From contig NZ_JBMGPW010000007.1 in assembly GCF_049060325.1 (NCBI RefSeq), positions 91,394 through 155,393 on the forward strand: DNA of 64,000 bases, in the 5' to 3' direction. The DNA comes from Vescimonas sanitatis. Lineage in GTDB: Bacteria > Bacillota > Clostridia > Oscillospirales > Oscillospiraceae. The position numbers and the translations under genes are program-made. Below, piece by piece: positions 50,856 to 60,100 of the stretch. The notes beneath the pieces were generated by a model. That model saw nothing but the letters and a program-made list of their open reading frames with translations, ran no database searches and was not told where the DNA came from. Numbering within the stretch: position 1 is the first letter of the stretch; every line of letters starts with the position of its first letter.

Positions 50856-53800
50856 TTACCAATACTTGGGATACTTGCTGGTGCTTTGCTGATGCTTTGC
50901 ATACTCCCACCAGGGAACTTGGGTGGCAAAGTCCGTCAGCTTGTCCCAGAACTGATCGGCCAGCGTTCCCTTGTCCACGTAGACCGTGACAGTATAGGTT
51001 TTGCTGCTGCCATCCTCCATGGCGGCGGTGTAGGTCACGGCATTGGTGAAGTCCACCGTTTCACCGCTGCCAGGTGTCAGGGACTTGACGCCGTTTGTGG
51101 CGATAACCGGGGTCAGCTTCGTCACATCTGTGCCGCGAGGCATGGTGATGGTAATGGTGTTAGTGGTATTGTTCACCGCACCGGCCACACCGTTGATGGA
51201 GAAGCTGGTGATGCCCTTGGCAGTCGTTGTGGCCGTCTCCCACTTGCAGGTGATGGTCACATTGCCCGCAGGCATAGTAAAGCGGTTACCGGTGATCTTC
51301 ACCGTTTCACCACCTGCCACAGCCAGCGAGTAGGTCAGAGAGCCCTCTGCCATCTGATAGCCGCTGTCGGGCGTGACGGTGACGATGATCTCGTCGCCCT
51401 TATCCGCCTTGGTGCGGTTGGTGGTGATTTTGCCGCCCTTGGGGGCGTTAATCGTGATGGTAAACTTACCGGTATCCGGCGTTTCGCTGCCGCTGCCATA
51501 GGCGGGGATCTCCACCTTCAGGACAGTGCTCTCGCCTCCGGAGGCGTTTACGACCACAATGTAAATGTCACGGGCGTCCTCGGTCAGATTGCTGAGGGTG
51601 ATGGTCGTCTCGCCTGCGCTGGCTGTACCATGGGTGGTGGATTTCATGATCTCATCTACCGTGGGTGCCGCCGCACCGTGCTCAACCACCTTGTAGAAGT
51701 ACGTTCCGGCCTCATTGGAGGTGAACTTCACCGTTGCGGCAGTCTTACTGGTGCGGGTGGCAGAGCCGCCGGACAGGGTGGGAGCGTTGGGGGCGGTGTA
51801 CTTGATCTCCACCGTGTAGGTCTTGGTACTGCCATCCTCGGCGGTGACGGTGAAAGTTTTGCTGCTGTTGGGGCTGATGCCGCACATGACATTGCCGGAG
51901 GACCATTTGCCGATGATGCCAGTCGCATCGTCATAGCCTTCTGCCTGTGCCAGAGACACACCGGTGTAGTTGATTTGCATAAAGACATCCGGCGCAGAGC
52001 CGATCTTGTTGATCAGGGCCTTGTCCGTATTGGAGGGCAGCGTGATCGTCCACGTCGTACCGCTGAGCTTGCCCTCGGCGATCACGGACTTATCGGCGTT
52101 CAACAGCTTGACGGCGGTGATGTCCTTCTCGCTGCTCTTTGCCTTGGTGATGGTCACGGTGTAGTCCTGCGTGGAGCCGTTCTCAGCCGTCACCGTGAAG
52201 GTGGCAGCCTTATCCAGCTCCATATCGCAGGCCTTGCCCTCAGCGGGCCAGTTGCCCGTATCGCCGGACTTCTTCACCGTGGCATACTCGGAGATCTCAA
52301 GCTTCAGTACCGCCTGCGCCAGCGCGGCTTCGTCTGTGTTGGCAGGAACCGTGATGGTATACTTGGTGCCGCTGCGCTCGCTGGTGGCACCGGGAATATT
52401 CAGCGTCACATTGCTCAGATCGCAGGCGGCGCTGGCCTTTGCGGGATCTACCTTGAAAATCGCCTTTGCGGTGATGTCCTTGCCGGTGGCAGGCATGATG
52501 AAGGTGGCAACGTTGACAACATCCTCCGCAACGGTGTATGTCACATCGTTCTTATCGGCATCCTTGACCTCCCAGCCTTTCAGCATATAGCGTTCGCCGG
52601 GGGTGGCGGTCAGGGTGACGGTCTGGCCCTCGTAGACAACAGATTGGGTCTCTGCGGGGGTACTGCCGCCCACGGTAACGGTGGCGCTGCCCATGGTCGC
52701 ATCCGCCACGGCGGTAACGCTGGCAAAAGCACGCTCACGGAAGTTAGCCGTGACGGTCATTTTCTCGCCGCTTGCCTTGAACTCCACTTTTGTTGCATAG
52801 CCGAACGACCCCTTCGGGCGGCTGGAGTTGACTAGCGAAGTGCTCACTTCGGAGTCCGGCAATGTCGTTCCATCACGCTCCACCGTCCAGCCGGTGAATT
52901 CGTACCGGTACCACCAGTCCTCACCTAACGGAATAGCACTCAGTGTGGCACCGTCAGCAAAGACAAACGGACTGTCGTTACTGCTAAGTCCTTTCAGTTG
53001 GACATTTGTCACGTCCAAAGGATTTGTTTTCCATGTGACCTCTGTGCCGACATTGTTGATTTCCGCAAACAAATAGACATCACTTGCCGGCATGGTAAAC
53101 GTGAAGGAGGGGTTCAACTGATCCTCGGTGCTGACCTCAATGCCCTTAATATCCTTCCAACACACAAATTTCCGATGGAACACATCGCCTGCCGTATACG
53201 GCACCGGCTGCGCAGTCACAGTTACCTGCTGACCGGGCTGCGCCTGCATCAGCGTTACTCCGTTGGAATCAGTGAAGGTCACGGTGCCTTGACGGTTCGA
53301 TTCAATATTTCCAACATTGCTGTACAGCAGGGAAACACCCGATTTCAGACTATACCGCACAATCGAAGAATCCTTGAGGGTAAAGCTTTCACCGATCGCC
53401 GTGCGCACATTGGCCGCCGGCATGGTAAAGGTGAAGCTGTTCTCCGTGCCGTCAACGGTTACGTTGATCGGCGTTTTATTTCCGTCATTCGTGATCAGGG
53501 AAACCGACGCCAGCTCCTTACCGGCCTCCGGAATGTAAAGCGTGACCTTGACCGTTTGTCCCGCCTTTACGCCGCTGCATTCGACCTCACTTATTCCGCT
53601 CATGCTAAGAGGTCTCCCGTCTGCGGTCACACTGGCGACCCGATAGCCTAAATCGTAGTATTGCGTATGGCTCCAAAGGCCCAGATAAATCTGATAAGTG
53701 GTTTCGTAGGCAGGAACCGCAGCTTTCAACGTAGATTCGCTAATATTACCCGAACTATCTTTCGCCTTAATATAGACTGTTGCCGCATCGGCGGTCAATC

Positions 53801-54902
53801 CGGTGATATTCAGCGTATTCTCGCCGCTGACCATCGGCGTACCAGCGCCGGACGTGTCCACAGCGTCGGCAGAAACGAGAGAATAGTAAACCGTACCGGC
53901 CTCGCTGGAGGTAAATTTAACGGTGGCTGTTGTTTCTCCTGTGCGCTGCACACCGTTTGCAACCAAACTGAATTCCGGAGGCGTTGTATCTTCCGTTGGG
54001 GCAGAACCACCAGCTTGGATCAGAATGTAGCTAATATCCGTGGTTTGGTCGTCATATAGCTTCACGAGCATCAAATGAGCAGCATCCGTGCTGGAATCAA
54101 TATACTTACCTACGCCGGGGATATTTTTTAATTTTGTAGATAAGCATCGCTTTGTGTGGTTATTCGTGGATAACGAAAGTACTATTTCGCCGTTCTCTGT
54201 CGTGGAAGTACCGCCTTTATTACATGCGCAATGCAATTTTTGATAGGTGTCCGATGCTCGAATCGTCAGGGTCGCAACATCTTCGGGAACCCACAGGCAG
54301 TATACAGTAGGATATATCTCGCCAACAGGATCATATTTGATGTCCGTCTTGACCGGAGTATAAGCAGTTCCGTTACTTCCTGTGATGGAAAACGGCTGAG
54401 GGTCTGCAATCAGCTTCGTCCCACCAGCTTGGATAAGAATGTAGCTTATCTTCGTGGCTTGGTCGTCATATAGCTTCACGAGCATCAAATGAGCAACATC
54501 CGTGCTGGAATCAATATACTTACCAACATCAGGGATATTTTTTAATTTTGTAGATAAACACCGCTTTGTGTGGTTATTCGTGGATAGAGAAAGTACTATT
54601 TCGCCGTTCTCTGTCGTGGAAGTACCGCCTTTATTACATGCGCAATGCAATTTTTGATAGGTGTCCGATGCCCGAATCGTCAGGGTCGCAACATCTTCGG
54701 GAACCCACAGGCAATATACAGTAGGATATATCTCGCCAACAGGATCATATTTGATGTCCGTCTTGACCGGAGTATAAGCAGTTCCATCACTTCCTATGAT
54801 GGAAAACGGCTGAGAGTCCGCATAGGCAACCGTTGTCGGGATCACACTGAAGCACAAAATGGCTATCAGGCCGAGAATCAATATGCGCTTCAATTTATTC
54901 AT
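50856..54902 (-). CDS. Large secreted multidomain protein with duplicated N-terminal module
   Basis: 1348 aa; ATG 54902 lies 6 nt after GGAGA, better than ATG 54908. Signal peptide (about 1-29, LIAILCFSVIPTTVAYA). Residues about 24-159 and 162-297 are near-identical modules beginning PFSI-GS-GTAYTP. Then an Ig-like region (TAATVKFTSSEAGT-type, repeated later), MSCRAMM/InlB-like beta modules, and at least two cadherin-like/DUF5018-type sandwich domains (ITVPANTDEAALAQAVL; ITLPSNTDKALINKIG). The C-terminus has no membrane helix but ends in an aromatic tail (FWDKL, then PWWEYAKHQQSTSKYPKYW). Secreted or wall-associated; ligand unknown. Last gene of the second surface operon. Confidence 0.82.
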   Translation of the reverse strand: MNKLKRILILGLIAILCFSVIPTTVAYADSQPFSIIGSDGTAYTPVKTDIKYDPVGEIYPTVYCLWVPEDVATLTIRASDTYQKLHCACNKGGTSTTENGEIVLSLSTNNHTKRCLSTKLKNIPDVGKYIDSSTDVAHLMLVKLYDDQATKISYILIQAGGTKLIADPQPFSITGSNGTAYTPVKTDIKYDPVGEIYPTVYCLWVPEDVATLTIRASDTYQKLHCACNKGGTSTTENGEIVLSLSTNNHTKRCLSTKLKNIPGVGKYIDSSTDAAHLMLVKLYDDQTTDISYILIQAGGSAPTEDTTPPEFSLVANGVQRTGETTATVKFTSSEAGTVYYSLVSADAVDTSGAGTPMVSGENTLNITGLTADAATVYIKAKDSSGNISESTLKAAVPAYETTYQIYLGLWSHTQYYDLGYRVASVTADGRPLSMSGISEVECSGVKAGQTVKVTLYIPEAGKELASVSLITNDGNKTPINVTVDGTENSFTFTMPAANVRTAIGESFTLKDSSIVRYSLKSGVSLLYSNVGNIESNRQGTVTFTDSNGVTLMQAQPGQQVTVTAQPVPYTAGDVFHRKFVCWKDIKGIEVSTEDQLNPSFTFTMPASDVYLFAEINNVGTEVTWKTNPLDVTNVQLKGLSSNDSPFVFADGATLSAIPLGEDWWYRYEFTGWTVERDGTTLPDSEVSTSLVNSSRPKGSFGYATKVEFKASGEKMTVTANFRERAFASVTAVADATMGSATVTVGGSTPAETQSVVYEGQTVTLTATPGERYMLKGWEVKDADKNDVTYTVAEDVVNVATFIMPATGKDITAKAIFKVDPAKASAACDLSNVTLNIPGATSERSGTKYTITVPANTDEAALAQAVLKLEISEYATVKKSGDTGNWPAEGKACDMELDKAATFTVTAENGSTQDYTVTITKAKSSEKDITAVKLLNADKSVIAEGKLSGTTWTITLPSNTDKALINKIGSAPDVFMQINYTGVSLAQAEGYDDATGIIGKWSSGNVMCGISPNSSKTFTVTAEDGSTKTYTVEIKYTAPNAPTLSGGSATRTSKTAATVKFTSNEAGTYFYKVVEHGAAAPTVDEIMKSTTHGTASAGETTITLSNLTEDARDIYIVVVNASGGESTVLKVEIPAYGSGSETPDTGKFTITINAPKGGKITTNRTKADKGDEIIVTVTPDSGYQMAEGSLTYSLAVAGGETVKITGNRFTMPAGNVTITCKWETATTTAKGITSFSINGVAGAVNNTTNTITITMPRGTDVTKLTPVIATNGVKSLTPGSGETVDFTNAVTYTAAMEDGSSKTYTVTVYVDKGTLADQFWDKLTDFATQVPWWEYAKHQQSTSKYPKYW
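54007..54834 (-). repeat. 414-bp tandem duplication inside the 1348-aa gene
   Basis: Two copies begin at 54007 and 54421 (period 414 bp = 138 codons) and are almost identical at DNA level, indicating a recent in-frame duplication or conversion. Confidence 0.9.
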
Positions 54903-54987
54903 AAACATTCTCCAGTTCTAATGTAGGGAGAGCGGGGCGGAAAGCCCCGCCCTCCTTACTGTTCATTTTTTATCTTCTCCCTGTGCA

Positions 54988-56259
54988 TTAGCCCCAGGGA
55001 TGATGCCTATAGTCGCAGCAAATGAACCAGCAGATCTCGTCACCCGCGCTCAGAGTATAGCTGGCGCCACCCACAGCGGGAGTGTTCCACTTGGTAAAGT
55101 CAGCCGCACCATTGACCCAAGTGGGACCATCGGTATACATCCAGCCGGAGTACTGCCCAAAAGTAAACTCACCGATGCCGTTCAGCGTCGCCATATAGGT
55201 GCAGCCCTCGGGGACCTCGGAAGTATAGCTGTACTTGACAGCAAACTTGTGCATGATATCCATCACAGTCTCGCCGGAATTAACAACACGCTCACCATAA
55301 GCGTGGCCATCGGTAATACCGAAGAATTCCTTGGCCTGCGTATTCAGAGTATCCACCGCAGTCTTTACGGTGCCGGTATAGTGGGAATCAGCCATGGCCT
55401 CGGTAAAATCAATACCATATTTCACCGTGAAAGTACCGGGGTCGGTGGCAAAAACAAAGTACTTACGGGTCTCACTGCCCTTTGTCACATTCACAAAGGG
55501 AGTGCCATCACTGAGATTCAGCGTAACCTCAGCCTCACCGCTTACAGTCGTTTCACCCAGGCATCCGCCAGAAGCAGTGCTTCCGGTAGGTACTCCGATG
55601 AAGGCAGAAACCGCAGTTCTATTGCTAATAACACTGTCCATGGTGGCAGCGGCCTTGTAGCTCACGAAGGTCCACTTGCCATCCGTGTTCGACACAGTGT
55701 TGCCCATGAGGGGATTCTGCGCGTTGGTAGCAGTGAACGTAGCCTCCACATCGCCGAACTGCAGTGTGGAAATGCGCAGAGGATCGCCGGAAGCAATGGC
55801 AACCGCGCCATTGGGCAAGCCGGCAGCCAGCTTATAGGTCTTGCTGGTCGTGACGCCGCCCTCGGAGGTGCTGATGATCACGGTATAGACCTTGTTGAGC
55901 AGGTTCACATTCGTCGCCGTGCGGACATTGCCCGCACCCGTGAAGGCAAGGTCGCCGTTGATGGTGGCGCCGGCATTGCTCAGGTTGATCACCACGTTGG
56001 TGCTCTTCAGGCCATACTCGGAGCCGCCGGCCACCATGGCGCGGATATAGATCTGGTCGCCGGTATTGCTGTCCTTCTCATAATAGGCGGTGGTGCCGCC
56101 AATGGTGACGGAGGACACGGCGTCAATGGAATTGACGGTCGTGCGGGTTACTTTCCCGGTCGTGGTCGTCGTGGTGCCGTCGGCAAATGCCATGGTGCTG
56201 AGAGACAGCGCCATCACGAGAGCCAACAACAATGCGGTGATCTTCTTCGTCATTTTCAT
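54988..56259 (-). CDS. Secreted DUF4430 (transcobalamin-like) protein
   Basis: 423 aa; ATG 56259 after AGAAGGAG. Signal peptide (about 1-25, LLALVMALSLSTMAFA), a beta-rich N-terminal part of about 300 residues with no recognised family, then a DUF4430-type domain (about 323-423): VMDIMHKFAVKYS, GEFTFGQYSGWMYTDG, YTLSAGDEICWFICCDY. Unlike the first locus the domain is at the very end and there is no lipid anchor, so it is released or held non-covalently. It could pair with the toroid protein upstream, giving a two-chain intrinsic-factor-like receptor. Confidence 0.83.
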   Translation of the reverse strand: MKMTKKITALLLALVMALSLSTMAFADGTTTTTTGKVTRTTVNSIDAVSSVTIGGTTAYYEKDSNTGDQIYIRAMVAGGSEYGLKSTNVVINLSNAGATINGDLAFTGAGNVRTATNVNLLNKVYTVIISTSEGGVTTSKTYKLAAGLPNGAVAIASGDPLRISTLQFGDVEATFTATNAQNPLMGNTVSNTDGKWTFVSYKAAATMDSVISNRTAVSAFIGVPTGSTASGGCLGETTVSGEAEVTLNLSDGTPFVNVTKGSETRKYFVFATDPGTFTVKYGIDFTEAMADSHYTGTVKTAVDTLNTQAKEFFGITDGHAYGERVVNSGETVMDIMHKFAVKYSYTSEVPEGCTYMATLNGIGEFTFGQYSGWMYTDGPTWVNGAADFTKWNTPAVGGASYTLSAGDEICWFICCDYRHHPWG

Positions 56260-56349
56260 GTTCGTTCTCCTTCTGTTAATTTTTTGTTGATCTCTTCTGC
56301 GCAGGGAACGCCGTAATCCCATGCATCACCTCTTTTCTATCATGAGCCG

Positions 56350-56727
56350 TTACCGGCTCAGCCCTATTTCAAAGCCGTAGGAACGGCTGCTTGACCCATT
56401 CTCTATAATCAGATCCCGATGTTCCCGCGTCAGATCCAGCACCATGCGGCCGCCCAAATCTGCCTTCAGGCAGGGACTATCGCCATTGACGGACGCGCCG
56501 TCCGCCAGCGTAATGTTGGCTGTGCAGTTCTGAAAATCCGTTTCTATCGGCAGTGTGATGCAGATCACATATTCCGCATCCTTTCCGCTGCCGCGCTGCT
56601 CCACCGTGCCGATGCTGTCGCCGATGATAAACTCCCGGATAGCCAGCGGATCGCTGTTCTGGCCGCAGCCGCCCAGCAGCAGGCTTACGCTCAGCGCGGC
56701 GATCAGCAAGCATACTATACGCTTCAT
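56350..56727 (-). CDS. Small lipoprotein with a single beta-sandwich domain (1)
   Basis: 125 aa. Lipobox in VSLLLGGCGQ. The mature part looks like one DUF5018/cadherin-like sandwich (ICITLPIETDFQNCTANITL, VLDLTREHRDLIIENG), the same fold pattern repeated in the 1378-aa protein. Start overlaps the stop of the next lipoprotein gene (ATGA). Perhaps a membrane dock for the large secreted proteins, by inference. Confidence 0.75.
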   Translation of the reverse strand: MKRIVCLLIAALSVSLLLGGCGQNSDPLAIREFIIGDSIGTVEQRGSGKDAEYVICITLPIETDFQNCTANITLADGASVNGDSPCLKADLGGRMVLDLTREHRDLIIENGSSSRSYGFEIGLSR

Positions 56728-57137
56728 CCCATCGCCTCCTTGAGCCGCAGGCAGTAGGTGCGGGTATAGCCCTCGTTCTGCACGGTGATGCAGGGGCCGC
56801 TAACCGTCAGATCCACCACCAGCGACATACCGTCAATGGATACGATGCACGGCTCAGTCTCATCCAGCGTCGCGCCCTCGGATAACTGGAGCGTCAGCGG
56901 GACGGCGGTCACGTCCATGCCCTCGCTGCGGGGAATAGTCACGACACAGCTCAGCCCCGTCTCCTGTCTGCCCCAATTCTTGGTGACGGACACCATACAT
57001 TCCGCCTCGCCGCACCGTGCGGAGAGAATATCCCACCTGCTGCGCTCCTGCGGCTGCTGGGGTGCGTTCCCGCAGCCAGCCGCCAGCGTCAGCAACAGGC
57101 ACACCAGCAATAGAAATACAGTTTTTCTTTTCCTCAT
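56724..57137 (-). CDS. Small lipoprotein with a single beta-sandwich domain (2)
   Basis: 137 aa from ATG 57137 (SD GGAGCTG), 5 nt after the stop of the toroid protein. Lipobox LLLTLAAGCGN. Mature domain: SCVVTIPRSEGMDVTAVPLT, LSEGATLDETEPCIV, YCLRLKE, again DUF5018-like. Paralogue of the adjacent 125-aa lipoprotein. Confidence 0.75.
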   Translation of the reverse strand: MRKRKTVFLLLVCLLLTLAAGCGNAPQQPQERSRWDILSARCGEAECMVSVTKNWGRQETGLSCVVTIPRSEGMDVTAVPLTLQLSEGATLDETEPCIVSIDGMSLVVDLTVSGPCITVQNEGYTRTYCLRLKEAMG

Positions 57138-57142
57138 GGCAC

Positions 57143-60100
57143 TCAGCTCCAATCCCGCTTGGTGTGGCTGGTCTGGTGATCCGCCACATCCGAGTTGTTG
57201 CCCAGCTCGTCCCAAAGCTGCTGGGAAACGCTGCGCTCGAAGGTCACGGTGACGGTATAGCGGCTGGTTTCCTCGCCCAGCGTCACGGTGTAGACCACCG
57301 GAGCGGTAAGGTTCACCACCTCGCCGGGCACAGGGCTGACCACCGCGCCCGCCGTCACTGTAACGGAGGGCGCTACCGCCGTCACGTTCGTACCGGCAGG
57401 CAGCGTTACGGTGATAGTACCTGCGCTCTGGTTGATGACACCGTCCACGCCCAGCACGGAAAAGGCCGTGATCTTCGCGCCGGTGGCCGGCGTTACAGGA
57501 TCGCTGCCGCCTCCACCGCCGCTGCCGGAGATCAACTGCCCCGCCTTATTCAGCACGGAGACGGTGTAGGTGCGGGACAGCACCTTTTCATTGCCCGCCA
57601 CGATGTACTGCACCGTGCGGGAAAAGTCCTGCGCCAGACCGGGGGCAGGAGAGCAGACCAGCGTCTCCGGTCCAAGCGTCACATCCGGGGCGAAGGAGGT
57701 GCTTGACAGATTGCTGTCATCCACACCGGACACGGTAATGGTGTTGGCCTTGTTGTCAATAACGCCCTCATAGACCGTGCCGCCGATGGTAAGGCTGAAG
57801 GCGGAGATAGACGCCTGCGTCCGTGCCGTGGCCTTGATGCGGTACGTCCGGGTATTCGTCCCGTCGCCGGAAGTGATGGTGAAGGTCGTCCAATCCGACA
57901 GGTTCATGCCCTTCTTCCCGTCCAGCGCCGGCGAGGCGGTGGCCCCATAGGAGAGGCGGGCGTAGATCATCAGATTTGAGGTGTCCTTTCCTGCGTCAAG
58001 CAGCAGCTCAATATCCGTGCTGTCCGTGCCAGTGGTGATGTTCTTGCCCAGAATGTCCAGATCCCGCAGGATATTGGCGTCCTTCAGCATAATGGTATCG
58101 GTGTAGATCTCCGCGCCGGAGGGCTTTTCTTCATCCGAGAGCTTGACTACCACATAGTAGGTCTTGGTGGTCTTGCCGTCCTCCGCCTGCACGGTGAAGG
58201 CGGTCTTGGTATCCTTCACAAAGGTGATGCCGCCGGTAAGATCCGGTGCAAGGATCGTGGCATAATCAGACAGCTGAAGCTGCGGGTGCATATCATTCAG
58301 CGGCGTACCGGCAGGCAGGGTCACGGTGATGATGTTGTCTCCGCCCTCGGTGGTAAACACGCCCTTCTTACCCTCCAGTGTAAAGGAGGTAATGTCCGCC
58401 TCGGTGGACAGCTTACGGGAGAAATCGAAGCGATGATAATACAGGGAATAGGGATGTCCCGCGCCGCCGCCATTCAGGAAGCCCAGATACCACTGTGTGG
58501 CATAGCAGCCTTGATAGGTGGCCATGGCGTTCTTGGGCGTCGTGTTGCTGTGGGCAAAATAGCCCTCGACAAAGTCGGCGTAGTTGAGGAACGAGGTCAG
58601 CACGCTGTCCTTTCCGTTGTTGAGGCGCACATCCGTGTGAACGTCAACACCCATAGCGGAAAGAGCGCAGATGATCTGGGACGCGCCCTCAGAGGTATAC
58701 ACGCCGCCCCACTGGACGCCAAATGGGTTGTCAAAGGGGTCAGTGCCAAAGCTGTCCATAACAATGTCAAAGCCCTCCCACAGCTTAGCCTTGACCCGCT
58801 CGCCGTACACTGGATCGTTCTGATAGGGCGCGATAGACTGCATCAGCATGGTGACCATATCCAAGCCGAAGCCGTCCGACAGATACTTGTGGTTCAGGAT
58901 CGTCTCCAGCAGCTTTTCCCGCGTCCACACGGCGTTTTCAGGGATAGTATAGTTGCCCATATCCAGGGCGTTCAGGGCAAAAATGGGACCGTTGATGGTA
59001 TATCCGCCGCTGTAGTTATAGAGGATTGCGGCAAGGTCGTCTACCTTGTTTCCCTTGGCGTCAATGAAGGGCTCGCCGTTGTTGTACTTGGACAGCTTGG
59101 AGCAGTCGATGCCGCGGGCGGTCAGTGTCATGATCTTACGGTCAATGTTGGTCATGGCCACATTGGTGGTGGTGTCCAGCCGCTTGATGCACTCCGCGAT
59201 GGAGAAGCCGTCGTCAAGATTACCCAGCTTCTTCTGGTAGAAGCCCAGGTTCATCCATTCCCAGTCCTCCCACGCGCCTGCCGTTGTCCGGCTGTACCGC
59301 TGGTTGATCTTGCTGATCAGTGACTCCATATCCGCCTTGTAAGGATTCTCTGCTTGCTCCTGAGAAACCGTTACAGTGACGGTATAGGTGGTGGTGGAGC
59401 CGTTCTGCGCTGTGACCTTGTATTTTACCGGCTTGCTGAAATCCCGCGCCTCACCGGAGGCCGGTGTGACCGTGGCGAAATCTGATACGCGGATAGCCGG
59501 CGCAAAGGTGGTGCTTGTCCCGGCGGGCAGCCCCAGCGAGATCGTACCATTCACCTGATCGATTGTGCCTGCCACCGCGCCGTAGGTGAAGGATAAGATC
59601 TGCCTGCCCGTTGCCACCGCCGTGCGGGTGATGGTCACCGTATAGACTCGCTCGGTACCGTCCTCGGCGGTGACGGTGTAAGTGTTTTCACCTTCCTTCA
59701 AAGCGTCAGGCGCGGTGAGCGCCGCAAATTCGGAAATTGTGATCTCCGGCTCTACGGCAGCCAAGTCCATTGCATAAGGGATGGTAATGGCGATATTGTC
59801 GCCATCGATCACGCCCTCCGCGTCGCCCAGCTTATAGGCGGTGATGTAATTCTCTGAGGACTTTCTGGCTGTGACGGTTACCCTGTATTCCGTTCGCAGA
59901 GCAAAGTTGCTGTTGGTCACCACCATTGTCAGAGGTGTCGTCTCGGAATTGGTGAAATCGAAGGAAATGCTGCCGTCAAGGGCCGAACCCTCTAACGTGA
60001 CCGCCGTGCCGGTATGAACGACCACCGGCGTGATAGCGCTCAGGTCGGTGCCCTCAGGCAGGTTCAGGAAAATCGTCTTATTGGTCTCGTCGATCTTGGC

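Noticed and set aside
50829..52835. Plus-strand open frame of 668 codons with Gly-rich translation
   Set aside because: Antisense of the 1348-aa secreted protein gene whose signal peptide and domains are clear.
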